A stretch of 64,000 nt of DNA from Druceiella hillmani (taxonomy: Eukaryota > Arthropoda > Insecta > Lepidoptera > Hepialidae): contig JAYKKI010000152.1 in assembly GCA_039881145.1 (NCBI GenBank), positions 62,001-126,000 on the forward strand, read 5' to 3'. A program made the position numbers and the translations under genes. The notes under the pieces were generated by a model that saw only the letters and a list, made by a program, of their open reading frames with translations, was not told the origin of the DNA and made no database searches. Shown piece by piece: positions 1 through 13,100 of this stretch (position 1 is its first letter; each line of letters opens with the position of its first letter).

Positions 1-945
1 TTATTATGATTTTACTCAGGTTTTTAAAACATTTGATTGAAAAATGAGAGTAAAATGTGGGAGACCTAATGAACCTTGTTTTTGACAGACCTGTTTATTG
101 ATATGCTTGATGGTGTAGGCAAAATAAATCTATATCAAGTTCCTATGTATAGGAGAGTGCCTCAAAACAATGATGTTGTCTCGAATTGAAAAAAACATGG
201 AAAACAGCCAAATGTAATACTAAAATATTGAAAAATAACATAGCTACAATGTTGTTATGCTAAAACAAATACAAGTTTTGATTATAGCATTGTCGATTGT
301 AGTGGATGAGCTTTTATTTACTACAATTTGTAAAAAATATGTTAAGTGTGTTCAAACTTACCCTAAGTTTGTGCAGAGCTTCAATTCGATAGCAGGTAGC
401 CTAATTTTGATAAATAATGTGCAAATTAATTTGTTTAACTTTATTATTTTACAAAGAGCTATATTTACATACACGCAAGAGTAAGTGCACAGAGCATCAT
501 CTCAAGACAGATGGATTATGCAGATAGTCACTTTATAGTGGTCTAAAAACAATATGGTATTTGCCCTGTGACACATCCATATTCATAATATTATCTAGTG
601 ATTACAATAAATCTTCTGGAGCCTTTCCTTTTAACCAGATGAAGGTAGATTTAGTATCCAAAAGATGGCGAGCAAGTTAGGGTTATTAAGAAGCTTGTTT
701 TTTTATTGGACATTTCAGACTTTTATTTCTACTTTATTGTGGCTTACGCAAGGAGCATAAGTAATAACTGTTTAATGTTTTGGACTAAAATTGTTGGAGA
801 ATTTCTACGCTTGAGTTAACAGCTGAATTTCAGAGTTGTATTCTGCGGGTCCATATGGGATGCAGTATTGCTTTATAAATTAGCAGTTTATTTTCAATTG
901 ATAGGTGTGATTTTCTATTTAATAATAAATATAATATGTAAAATC
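1..945. other. Intergenic, nothing recognised
   Basis: AT-rich sequence with no open frame or repeat that I recognise. A 75-codon open frame at 257-484 on the plus strand has low-complexity hydrophobic content and no splice or start context, and I treat it as chance. Confidence 0.5.
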
Positions 946-949
946 TCTG

Positions 950-1256
950 GCCCTGTGCTAGACGTTTTGTAAATATCTGCTTCTTCAATGTTAGTCATCA
1001 GTCTATATACATTCCAAAGTACTTAGCTTTATCTGTCCATGAAATTATGACTCCATTGAGTTCAATGAGTGGATATGTGTCTTGTCTCATGGTATGGGCA
1101 ACTGAAAATTAAGATTATTTCTTTAATATTACTGTATCTTCAGCAAATGTTCATGAGACCACATTTTCTGTTGTCGGAAGTTTGTATGTGTAGAGGAGGC
1201 ATGAAATTGGACACAAGATGCTGCTCAGAGGAACTCCAGCTTTGATTTTATGTAGG
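950..1256 (-). pseudogene. Jockey-like non-LTR reverse transcriptase fragment
   Basis: Read on the minus strand, this stretch gives a broken reverse transcriptase palm of the Jockey/I group. A segment beginning IKAGVPLSSILCP (family norm AGVPQGSVLGP) is followed by YTYKLPTTEN, then TFAEDTVIL, which corresponds to the catalytic TFADDTAIL motif with the first Asp of the pair changed to Glu. About 200 bases further on, WTDKAKYFGMYID matches the conserved YLGxxLD motif. Stops and frame changes separate the blocks. It is a dead 5'-truncated relic with no retained 3' tail. The family call rests on motif order read by eye. Confidence 0.7.
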
Positions 1257-1429
1257 TTTGTCAATTCATTACTTTATTGCACTAAGAAACGTCTGTCGAC
1301 AAGATAAGACCATAAAAAGCAAAATCATTGAAAGTATGATCATTGACATAGGGGTAAAAATATGCAAAAGTTTTGGACAAAATTTTGAATGTAGAGTGAA
1401 AGTATGCATTCGGGAATAATCTGTGATTA

Positions 1430-1805
1430 GTAAAAAATAAAAGATGCATGGGTTAAATGCTCTTCCATTTTTGGTCACGATCAGCTATTCGAGAAGAATC
1501 ATCAAAAGGTGTTCATTTCTCTTAGCCACACCAGGATCGTACAAATCATTGATCATGACACCAAAAAAATCTCTCATCCAGTCCTTTACAATGATTTGTA
1601 AATTCTATTTCTTGTTCTTTTGTAAAGATTGGTTTAAACCAACCCAAAGCGGGTATATAGTTCATTTTAAACCCTTCTCTGAGGGTGGCTTCACGAATGC
1701 CCACAAACTCAACGGCATATTGTTTACTTTTTCTTTGTTCGATAAGCCATTTAGCTGCAATAATTTTATCTTCTGGGACTAAATTTCTCCCAGGTGTCTT
1801 CTTTT
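1430..1805 (-). pseudogene. psq/CENP-B-type helix-turn-helix transposase fragment (pogo/jerky-like)
   Basis: The minus strand carries a frame with LVPEDKIIAAKWLIEQRKS, then a block resembling 'Q.A..F.I...TLR', then FKPIFTKEQEIEFTNHC. This order (basic helix-turn-helix of the psq/CENP-B type, then a 'FTKEQE.EL..Y' segment) is typical of the N-terminal DNA-binding part of pogo-like DNA transposases and of domesticated jerky-type genes. The frame is interrupted soon afterwards and no DDE domain is visible, so this is a relic. It lies just upstream (in its own orientation) of the Jockey fragment, but I see nothing linking the two. Confidence 0.5.
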
Positions 1806-1810
1806 TGTAA

Positions 1811-4068
1811 TTACTTCTTTTTTACATTCTGGAATGATATAAGCCAATATGTATATATTTAAAAAATATTCTTAAATTATCCATGTGTGGCAAAAATACG
1901 CAGATGTGGTGCATATAATATCCCCATACTTTTACCTGATTTCGCCAATCAGTAAAACAAAACCCGTTAGTTCAGATGCCAATAAAGTTAGATTAGAATG
2001 GCATTTTGAAATAAATCACTTGATAATCACATAAAATTAACAAAAAGAAATAACCTCGAAGCAAATAAGAATGCTATAAGGTTTTCCCTGGACATATTTA
2101 TGGACTTTTCCTGGATATACATTTTTTACTTGATTTTCACATTTTTACAAATACTTTACTACATGTGACGCACATCACCCAACAAGTGTTGACTGCAGAT
2201 GGCGGCTCAAATCACTCACTCAAGTCACTCTGCGAGAAGGTCACCGTGTACTTTTATCCAATGCATCGTTTTACCCATAAATTATTTTACAGTATGGGTT
2301 ATCCTCGAAAATCTAATTGAAATGTGATTTTTAAAAACAAAAATATTTTTATTGACATTAATTAATATCGAGTTAAAATAAATAAATACATTAGTAATTA
2401 GTGTCAAATCAAAAGGATTATTTAAAAGAATGGAAGTGAAAATTAGGAGACTATCATCTTTCCACATGTTTTCTTTAGTTCACCCCAAATGTGTTCAATA
2501 TTACTGAAGTATAAAATTCTAGTGAGCAAAGCTATGTACTGACCTAATGGTACTGAATCATATAAATAACAGCATGTGGGCAAGAGTTATGATGTAATAA
2601 CACGAAATTTGTTCCTATAAAACCAGCTGAAGACACATGCTTTTGAAATATCTCTGATATACCTTTTGGTAGTTGAAAATTAATTTAAAAACCAATTCAG
2701 TAGACACATCAAATTCCTAATACATCAAATTCCCTGAAATTACTAATTATTCAAAAATATATAAAGAATGCCCAGGGGTGAAAAGAATAGTTATTCAAAA
2801 TTTGTTAAATACAAGTATAATTCGCACTGACGAACATACTTTATATACACACTTATGTGGATATAAGGATTTAACGTATATAGAGTTTCTATTAAACTAT
2901 TTACATATACTTAAATTATTTCTCACCATGTAAATATATAAATATATTGATTATATACCTTTCTTAGACATTTTAAATAAACATTTCAAATACAAAGTTA
3001 TGTTAATTTTGTTTTCACAAAATAATTAATTTTGTTTTCACTTTTTTTTGTTTTAAGGTCATTTGTGTGGAATTTCTATAAACTTTTTACTGACCCAACT
3101 ACATATCATAACTTGGTCGACTATTATTCGTAAACTGGTAGGACCTACTTAACTGTGATAATTTTGATTTTAATTTCATTATAAACACTACTGTTGTGGA
3201 TACTTTTCAAATATTAAAAAATAGCAGTATAACTTGTAGGCATTGAGAACACATAACTCTAACAAAACTGATCATTTTAAAGCTTAATACAACATAAACG
3301 GATTCCTGTTCCAAAAAAGTGTTCTTGATATACCCTGGAGTAGTATTATCAAAAAATCTACTCATTGGTACCCTGCTTATTGCGGTATGAGAATAAAAGA
3401 AATTCCTCTAATGTGCATTTACAGAGAGGCTTCTTAGGAAGCTTTTTAATCATTTATTTCATAACTTGTAGGTGTCATAAATATCCGTAAACATACTAAA
3501 TTTCAGCTTTATAGCACTTACAGTCTGCGAGCAAAATAACTATTAAATATAGACAGATGGACATAATGAAATTATAAAGGTTCCTAGTTTGGCTATGGAA
3601 CCCAAAAAAATCTCTCAGAAGCACTGTCTTTTGGAAATTACTGTCGGTGACTTTTATGATAAACTCAGAATTTACAAGCAATATATGTAATATGATGAAC
3701 ATTGTGTTTTATAGGTTTAGTTCTAAAAAATGTTGCGAAGCTAGGGTGGTCCAATATTTTTTGTGTACCAATTTATTTAAAATATTCTAATAATTTATTA
3801 AAATCCTATGAATTTATTTGAAAAATATCTGCTTCTTTCTGATGTTTGCTGCGTGGCAGAAAGTTTCAGTACATCCACTGTTAAATCTTATCTAATTGAT
3901 AATATTGTTGTTTTCTAGAAAATATATACTCACGGGATTCTCACAGGAGTTAAGAGAAATTTCAATAAGCAATTCTTTATGCACAAAGTTGCTAAAAACT
4001 ATTTAGCATAAGACAATTCGAATAATACTTGTTCGTACAGCGGCGCTTAGAATTATTTGAAAACATCA
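1811..4068. other. 5' flank of the serine protease homologue, nothing else recognised
   Basis: AT-rich intergenic DNA without a supported gene. No clear TATA box or initiator could be fixed in the last 100 bases before the ATG at 4069, so the transcription start is unknown. Confidence 0.4.
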
Positions 4069-4141
4069 ATGTCGAAATCAGTGTTTGTTTTGTTGACTAT
4101 TTGGTGTTGCTGCTTGCAGTTGGGGATATGTCAGTATGAAG
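4069..4141 (+). CDS. SPH exon 1: signal peptide
   Basis: The start is the ATG at 4069. The exon encodes a hydrophobic run (VFVLLTIW, then three Cys) ending near CQYE, consistent with secretion. The donor is G followed by GTAAGT, with one base of the split codon left over. Confidence 0.85.
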
Positions 4142-7100
4142 GTAAGTTCATGCAGACTTGTATATAAGTTGTATATTTTTAATCTATTAAGTATTTTTAT
4201 TATCACATTAATACTTTCAAATTTTATAGATACAAAATATATTTTACAATTTTATTATTAATACATTTGATGGATTTAATTGATCTACCTTTACCTATGC
4301 AAGTAAAATCCGTCAATAGTGCCGCCGTCAAAGTAAACATTGATTTAATGTACTTCCAATTTTACATAAACTTCAAATTATTATAGGAACTGTAAAGAAA
4401 ACTTTATTTCCTTAATACATTGAACATTAGCCATGTCCATGTCATAACATGAGTGTTTATGAAGTTTTGATGATGATGAGTGTAATAATTTTAGTTCTTC
4501 TTTATATTCTCTATTTATATTTAATAGTATTACCACGACTATGCTTCAACTGTGGTGTTTTTTAAATTCATGTAAATTTTATCAAGCCCTAATTATTTCC
4601 ATAAAATTATTGATTTGCCTTCTATCTAAGTTTAATGTAAAATAACATCCATTTTTGTAATCAAAATAACATCTGAAAAAATTTAGGTTTACAAATATAT
4701 TAAATTAAATTAAATCAACCGCATCCCCGGCCACCGCCACCTAAATTAATTTTATTCATTGTAAAACTGAGACAGCATGCAAAGACAGTGATAACCATTG
4801 ATTAACACTCTCTCTCACGCTGAGGCTTTCCTATAATAGTTTTTACAATCATTCACGTACGTTTTTTTAAAATTTTTGCCAATTATTTAAAACTATAATT
4901 TTCAGTAGCGTGTTTATTAAATATATACATTTATTAAATATATTTACAGCCACATGGCTATAAATTTATTTAATAAACACGTTATAAAAAGTTTAGCATG
5001 CCAAATATATATTTTTAATATATTTTTGTATTGTAAATTTAAGGTAGTCTGCCCATTTTAATGCCACTAAAATTGTCTGCCATTTTAATTTTTGTGTTTT
5101 ATAACATGTTTAATTTGCAATTATTCAAATTGCATAGTGCTTGAAACATGGTTTTGGAGCTAATTGTTTTGAAAATTTCTATAACACACAATAGTAAAAA
5201 TACCAGGCAAATTTAACTAGTATCAAGATACTCTTGTGCAAAAATTTCCGAGTGCCAAAAACACCTACTCAAAACAAGTAGGTTATCAGCTCTTGGGCTG
5301 TTAATTTTACACAGAATAAGATAAAAATAATAAACAATTTGAGATGTTTGACACACACACTAACACAATGTTATTTTTTAACACCATTTAAGTATCATGC
5401 ATAATTTAAGCTGCAAAACAGGTTTTTTTCTTATATTAAACATGTTTAAGAACAGAGTTGCTACAAGGAAAATACAACTTAATCAAATGACATACTCAAA
5501 AACAAGGTTACAGCCGGCAACCCTGTTGCAATTTATTGAGACAGTAAAACTGACTATGCTCTATTTATGTTTGTATTTGTATTTAATTATAATGCTGTAC
5601 ATGTAGAGAATCATTTATATTGTGGCAATCCCATGTGGAAATCAAGCAATCCTGATTGAATGTAAATATTATCTCACTAGTAGTACACAAACATTGAAAT
5701 GTCCACTTTATTAATTCAATATTTATATTAACAGTTATGTGGTAAATATTACTTGGATAAAGTGAATGAGAATATATTCACTGGCAATTCATTGATTAAA
5801 CAGTAAAACATTTAAACAAATGGACTATTTGCAGGAAGACTTGAAAAATGAACTAGTAAACTGCTAATTTTAATGTTTGCAGTCTTTTTCAGAGTTTATG
5901 TACCTGAGTTGAGTTAGAAATTCTTAGTGACTTCTCAATTAGGGGAGACTCTGTAGAATTACTGTCAACCTGTTAAGTTGGTCCAAAGAATTCAGGATGT
6001 AAAAATGTTTCTTTTTATTAGTATCTCATTAAAATTTAATTTCTACCCTTACACCCTTATTGAATATTCAAAATAGTAAGTATTGCAATTATATTCAATA
6101 GTAGTAAGTATTGCAGACTATGTCTATTATTAGATTTGTTCAAATAATTTCTAAAGTTAGGTGCTGGCTGTAGGCTCATAATGTAAGTTAAAAAACAGCC
6201 ATTGACAATATGTTTTATGCATGTGCTTACATGTGTGTGTTAATATGTTTGTTCGGACACACCTCCAGATCCATTTAACCAATGAAATACTTTGTTTTTG
6301 AAGTTATACTTCTTTAGGGGCGTTATGAAAAAATGATGAGAGTGAAATTTTAAGATTCGTCACACAAAAGTTACAGTATGAAGTTGCAGTTATTGAGACT
6401 ATATATTAATACCAATATTTTGTACGAAACTTACGTTGGGGGCGTAGCTCAGATGGTAGAGCGCTCGCTTAGCATTTGAGAGGTACCGAGATCGATACCC
6501 GGCGCCTCCAAGACAAGTTTTTTATTTTTAGATTCTGCATTTTATTTGTCTTTCGAATAATTTAAAAATGTTTGATGTCATTAATTGTTATTCTTTATTT
6601 ATATTACTAATAAATCTAATATCCAAGTTTCACAGATAAATACTTATACAGAGAGGCAGATGATATTTAAAAACAATATTACCAGTTGATGCAGATTTAC
6701 TTGATGATGATTTTAATTTATGCAGATAATAGATAAAACAATATTACCATAAGGCATTTAGCTTTATGGTAATATTGTTTTTATCTTTATTTTGTATTCA
6801 CTTTTCATACAGAATTAAAATATCAATTAGTTTATAATTTCCTTACATCAGCGCAGCGCCATCTTTTGATAGATATGATTATTAATTTCACGTAACAAAA
6901 ATACTTCAAGTACATAATATTGACGCAGTGAGCCACTTTTCCATTTGAATTTATTGGATAAAAAAATATAAGTGCGATTTATATATGTGCTGATAAATTA
7001 TATTCAGTAGTGATTTAAATTCAATATTTTGATTAATATATTTACTATTCGTAAATATTAGTGAAAAAATTATGTTTATAGACTTTTTCAAGTGCTCCAA

Positions 7101-10100
7101 TATAATTGAGGTTATCTATCCGTATGTATTATTTAATGATGCCAAAGAAGTATAACTTCTCATGCGCGTACATAAGTACACGCACCCATTTTTTTACTTA
7201 GAAGTCACTAAGGATAGTTCCATTGCTAAACATGATTATATCACTTGATAAAATGTATACATGATGGCTCGGATTAAATTGGCAACTGCTATTTGTTCGC
7301 ATATGAATAATTCGTTCCCATACTACTTTTAGAGGTAAAAGTCAACATGTTGTTACAACTATATTCTTTATTTATATTTTTGCTTTTGAACATCGATGAA
7401 GACTTCATTAGTAGACAATAATGAAAACCATTTCATAGTACTCACAGTTAAACTGTACCGATAGTACTAATAAGTTTTCATGATTTACTACTTTAATTTT
7501 TAAATGTTTTTTTATTTATTATTTATGAAAAGATTTAAATTTCATGCAATGACGTAGTGGTGTTAAGAAAAAGTTTGCATTTATAACTTTTTCATAAAAT
7601 GGTTTTGTTTTAAAAGATTACCTTATTTAATTGCTATACTGAAATACAAGAAAATGTAAATGCATCTGCAAATGGTTTATAAACTTGACTGAAGCTTAAT
7701 GCAATGATTCACTACAATATTGTAGAATAAATTAAATGAATTAAGAAATGTAGTTTTTAATTTTAATTGTATTACACAGACTATTGTATTAAAAACTATA
7801 TGTATAGACATTTATATATAATTATGCTAAATTCCCAAATGTTCTTTAAATACAAAAACCATCTAAAATTATCCAGAATTAATTTAATAATGTCAACAGG
7901 AGATGGCTGCGTAACACAACACGGAACTGGAATTTGTAAAGACATCACTGATTGTCCCAAGGCTGTAGCTGATCTACAAAAAGGAGTTCGACCACAGGTA
8001 AGGCATTTCGTCTATTAATTCTAACTTTACACTATTACCAATGTGAAGACGTGAAAAAAAAATGTTGTTCCTTCTTTTACACCAACAGATATGCAGCTTC
8101 AGAGGAAAAACAGAAGTGGTGTGCTGTGCTAGGACCAACTTGGAATCAAAGCAAGAGGACTGTGGTCCCATACCTGATTTTGCCAGCAGGGTTTCGCATA
8201 CAGGAAGCAAGGCTTGGGATAGTATGTATTATTGTTAGTATGTAAGTTATAGGTGGTGTGTTGGCTTGACACATGCGTTAATATACTGTAGCAAATTATA
8301 TGTGTTGCCATAATCTTATACTCGTTGTGTTTTAGATATGACATAATGGAAGTGTTGGTTATGACGGTCCATCATGGACTACCAAAATCATTAAAAACCC
8401 AGCTGAAAATTTAAAAAAGGGCTGTGTAGTTGGGGCTTTCAAAAAGTGAAAAAAAAGTCCATTGTACTAATATAATCTAAGATAATCTTCAACTAAGTAA
8501 AGTTACCTTAAAATGGTTTCCAAAACTTCTGTCTGCATTTTAAAGAGATCAAAGAGTTTGGTCTTCTGCATTTTTAGAGTTCAATGGAAATAACTCTGAA
8601 AACTCAATTGATTGTGTAGTAAATTATGACAAAACTATGTTGTTGTATTATGACTCTGAAAATGAATGTGAATTGATGGGGGTAATAAGCATAAAAAACC
8701 CCAAGAGAACAATATACGATGAAAAATGATGTATACAACTTTTTGGGTTTTTTGTTGTAGGTTATAAAAAAACGTAACACTCTTGCAAATGTAGATTACA
8801 AAATAAAAGAGAAACACAAAGCAATGTTAGAGGAAAGCAAGATAGGTACTTTTGCTTCATAACAGTGTACTTGGCTTAAAAGGAGTCCATCAAAATGAAA
8901 GTTTTGGTCATTATCGTCCTAACAAGATCTAAAGTATATCAATCTAATATAAATCCCAAACATAATTATTAATTTGGCTGAACTTTATATTTTTGACAAC
9001 TGTACAAGATCACACTTACGGGATAGTATATGAAAAATTAGTGTTACTGATGTGCGGTCTTTGCTTTTACATAGATATATATTTTAATACCATTACTTTT
9101 TTGGTACAAAAAATGTAGAGATTGGGATAAAATTCTTTAATGTTCAAGGTCGTATTACAATATTACCTTGAAGATTAAATATTTGTGTATTGGATAGTAG
9201 AAGAAAACATTATAACCTATATAGGTTTATTCAGTTATGAACAACATACTACCTACACATAGCTACAAACATTCAAGAAGAGACTCCCCTTGAACGTTTG
9301 TAGCAGTTTCTTATGATACTAAATCATAATCAGATACTACTCAGTTCAAAACGATACTAAATAAGACTTATAAATAATTTCAGTTCAAAGAAACTTTTGA
9401 AATTATTTACAACTTCAATGTGACTAAAATTAAACTAAAAATCGAAATAATATGTAGTATTAATTTACGTGTCAATAATTATGTAGTATTAATTTACGTG
9501 TCAAAAACAAAAATTTTCAATTTACTATGTGTGTTGAAGATTTCTAAGTTTGGATATTTTAGTTCGTGGTAATAATAGATTTTTGAAAACACGGTTTATA
9601 TGTTATAGACACTTTATATCTCACCAATGAGATCAAAAACAGTTATATTGTATTATAAGTATATTTATTGGTATTGTGATTTTCCACTACAGTTTTCCTA
9701 CTTCAATTTTAATATTCTGTTGGATTAATTCTCAAAAAAATATGCAAAGTTTCTGATGTTTTACCATACTGAGACTGTATTTCAAAATCTTTACTAGCTT
9801 TTACTGAAATTCTATGAAAATTGTCCACGTAAAATTCTTACTTTTGTTGAAATAAACTTCAGCCATCGAGTACCAAAACCTCAAGACAAGTGACATTTCT
9901 TTAAAATTTACTTTGGTTTTCTTCACTGGGTACTTCATTAAAGCACGAAAATTAATTGAAAAAAAGCATTTTTTCCAATTCATACAAAATAATGACATTT
10001 TGTCTACATCAGTATTTATTATAAAGAATACTGTAGGGAATATTTACGTTGATGATCAACACTCAACTTCAAGCGAGGTACAAGGGTATAGGCCAGTTTA

Positions 10101-13100
10101 TTACTACCCAAAAAATATATATAAAAAAGTCTTCGCAATTTTATTCCTTTTTTTTTATTAAAAAATCTGTTCATTTTTAAGCATTATCATAACAAATTTG
10201 CATATTTTCTTATTATAATTTTTGTAACGGTTGCCTACATAATGCTGCTATTGAAAACAATCCTTAGTAATACCGGATTTACTATAGTTTAAGTAAAAAC
10301 AATTTTCACGAAATTATTAGAAATTGTACCGGCACTACCATGGCAAGTTATTGTAAAAGTTGGTGCAACTAATTTATATTTCAAAATGGTACAATTTATT
10401 TTATATCTTACTTCAACAAAATAATTGCATTTTTTCGAAACTAGAGCCAGTTTAAAATTAACATCATTAATGAGTGAAAATGGCATTTAGTGCCTATAGG
10501 TAAGGTTCAGGTTCATGTAATCTGAGTTAGACAGATGTCAATGGATAGAAGTAAAATTGAGACAAACAGTGACCACATTTAATTTGAAGAAGAGCGAGAC
10601 GGATTGTGATGCTATGGAGAGTAAGAGTGGGAGAGATAGTTATGCCATTCCACAATTCTCAACAGATGTGAGAAGTTAAAATAAATCTAATGTAATATAA
10701 TAATCATTTTATTACCTACACCGAAGCAAATGTTCGAATTGCTTGCTACCGGCAGTAATACATGCACAATATCGAATTAAAAATGGCCTCTTCACAAGTT
10801 GTGCATATCGTCGTAAATTTAAATGTTCTACAGCTTCCGAAATTCTTCGACGTACGTTGGCAATACTCAATATGAGTTTGAAAGAAACTTTTTTGTTCAG
10901 GCGACCCCAATAAAAGAAGTCCAATCTGGATTAAATCTGGAGCATGTAGCAGCCACAAAATTGATCTACATTCTCTTCTTTGAGATAGTTTCACACTGGA
11001 CGGGCATAATAAGCAGGGCTACTATGATTTTGGTACCATATTTTTGGTGGCACATCTTCTAGTAAATCTGGCAGATGGTTTTGATGAAAATCAAGGTTAG
11101 TTTCACCAGTCAAGGTCTCCGGCAAGTCAAATGGTCTAATAACTTGGCCGTTTAATATTCCAGTCCATAGACTTATTTTAAATTTGTACTGAGACTTTCT
11201 CACATAAGATGCAAATTGATATATTTATATATTATATATTGATATATTTATATATTGCTGAAATGTTGAATTTCAGCAATGCAAATTGTGCGGATTTAAG
11301 TACCCATCTCTTTTGCATGTTGTTTTATCGGACCATAAAATTCTGTCTAAGGATCGTGGATTTCCAATATTTTTTGTAGCATCCTTTTACAAAAAGGCAA
11401 TCTGTCTGGGATAGTCAGGGGTTAACAGACTCTGCACATGTTGTACGTGGTATTGGTGGAATCAGTGAAAATATGGTACCCAATACTTTTTGGCACTCCC
11501 ATGTTTCGGTACTGAAGTGCTCACGTCAGTTTCGATTTCATAGAAAACCTCATCGTAGTCCACTTTGGGTCTTCTGCATTTTTCTAGTGACCAGGAAAAT
11601 GACCGCCAATAATGCTTAATTTACATTCATGAACACTCAATGATGCAGATAATGTTCAGCATTCGGATAACTCTAACGACACAGTTTGCTTACAACACTA
11701 GCATTACATTCACATTCTCCATAGACCAAGTGGATGTTAGCATATTCTAAAATAGTGAATAAAAAACTGTATGATGGAAACAACATAAATAAACTCCTAT
11801 TATACAACACAAAATGAAAGTTCGGAAAAATGCCAGGTCAGTTCAGTTTAGAAATCACAGGGAAATCCAAAATACACAAATCCAAAGGCGTCAGTATATG
11901 AGCAATGTGAATAATGATCTAACAAACCAATCAAAAATAATGGGAAACGGTGTCACTATCTGTCCAACTCTAACTCTTCTATAACTATCTGTCTCACTCT
12001 TCCTCAAGTTAAATGGAATCACTCTGTTTCATTCTTAGCATAACCATTGACTTCTGACTAACTTGAATTACTTGAATATGAAACCTAAATCATGCCTATA
12101 GGCAATGAATGCCATTTTCACTGATTAAAGTTGTTAATTTTAAATTGGCTCTCGTTTAGAAAAAAATAAGTATTTTTTCAAGGTCAAATGTAGAATGCAT
12201 TGCACCATTTTGAAATTTTAATGAGTTGCGTCAACTTTTACAATAACTTGCCTGTAGTGCTGGTACATTTCTTTTACAACATGAAGTGTCAAAGTTAGCT
12301 GAAAATAATTTCTTCTGACAATTTCTTACTTTTATTTTAATTTTTTCCAAAACAAATTCTGATTGTATCATTGGTAACTAGTATTTATAATCTATTTGTT
12401 TTAATTTTGATTTATTATCTTCTTTGTCATAAAACAATTATTCACTGTTAATTTATTTTTGGATTCTTAATAATTTAGTTATTAATTTTGTGTAAATCCA
12501 CTATGGTACTCCTGTAATAGTTAAACTATGTAAATAAATATTCAACAAATAAAAAAAACTTCTTTCTCTTCTTTAAACTGTGAAAAATTATCTTCTTTTG
12601 TTTTTTAAACAACAAAAAAATATCACTTAATGGACATAATAATTATTGCTAAATTATTTTATAACCTTAATTTAATTCAGTAAAATTAAATTTTAACATC
12701 CGTCCGTACTTTATGTGTGAAATGTACTTTGTAATAATTCTGATAATTCCAGAATTATTACATAGTACATTTCACACGTAAAGATGGGTTCATAAATTGG
12801 CTGAAGTCTCAGGTTCAAAGATTCTAGGATTGTATTCTCTAATCATAACTCATTTGCTTTCTAATAAATTTTAATTGCTTATTTCATAAACCAATTTATA
12901 ATTAACCTAAATTTTCATGATGTTTTACTAAAAATACAAAATCAGACGGATCCAACTATCCAATTTGAATAGTAATTTAATGCAATTAGTTTCAGATAAG
13001 TTTTTTATTATGAATTCAGGGCGAGTAGCTAAATATTTAATGTATTTTATAACCGGTTAGGAAAAGCCCTTCTTGAAGTCCTCATGTCTTATTTTTACTG

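Larger units (their letters stand above)
4142..7899 (+). other. SPH intron 1
   Basis: A 3.8 kb intron. Apart from a tRNA-Ala-like gene (6438-6510) and a 22 bp hairpin (6731-6786), I see only AT-rich sequence. The donor is GTAAGT and the acceptor is CAACAG at 7894-7899. Confidence 0.7.
10316..12273 (-). mobile_element. ~2 kb DNA transposon with ~325 bp terminal inverted repeats
   Basis: The left end (10316-10640) and the right end (11945-12273, reversed) are alignable over most of about 325 bases. Shared blocks include GGCAAGTTATTGTAAAAGTT, ATTTCAAAATGGT, TTTAAAATTAACA and GTGAAAATGGCATT. Between them, on the minus strand, lies a broken DDE transposase of the Tc1/mariner superfamily type common in insects. 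The element sits inside intron 3 of the protease homologue in the opposite orientation. Outer limits are approximate, and I could not fix a target-site duplication. Divergence between the arms (roughly a quarter of positions by eye, with indels) marks an old copy. Confidence 0.85.
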
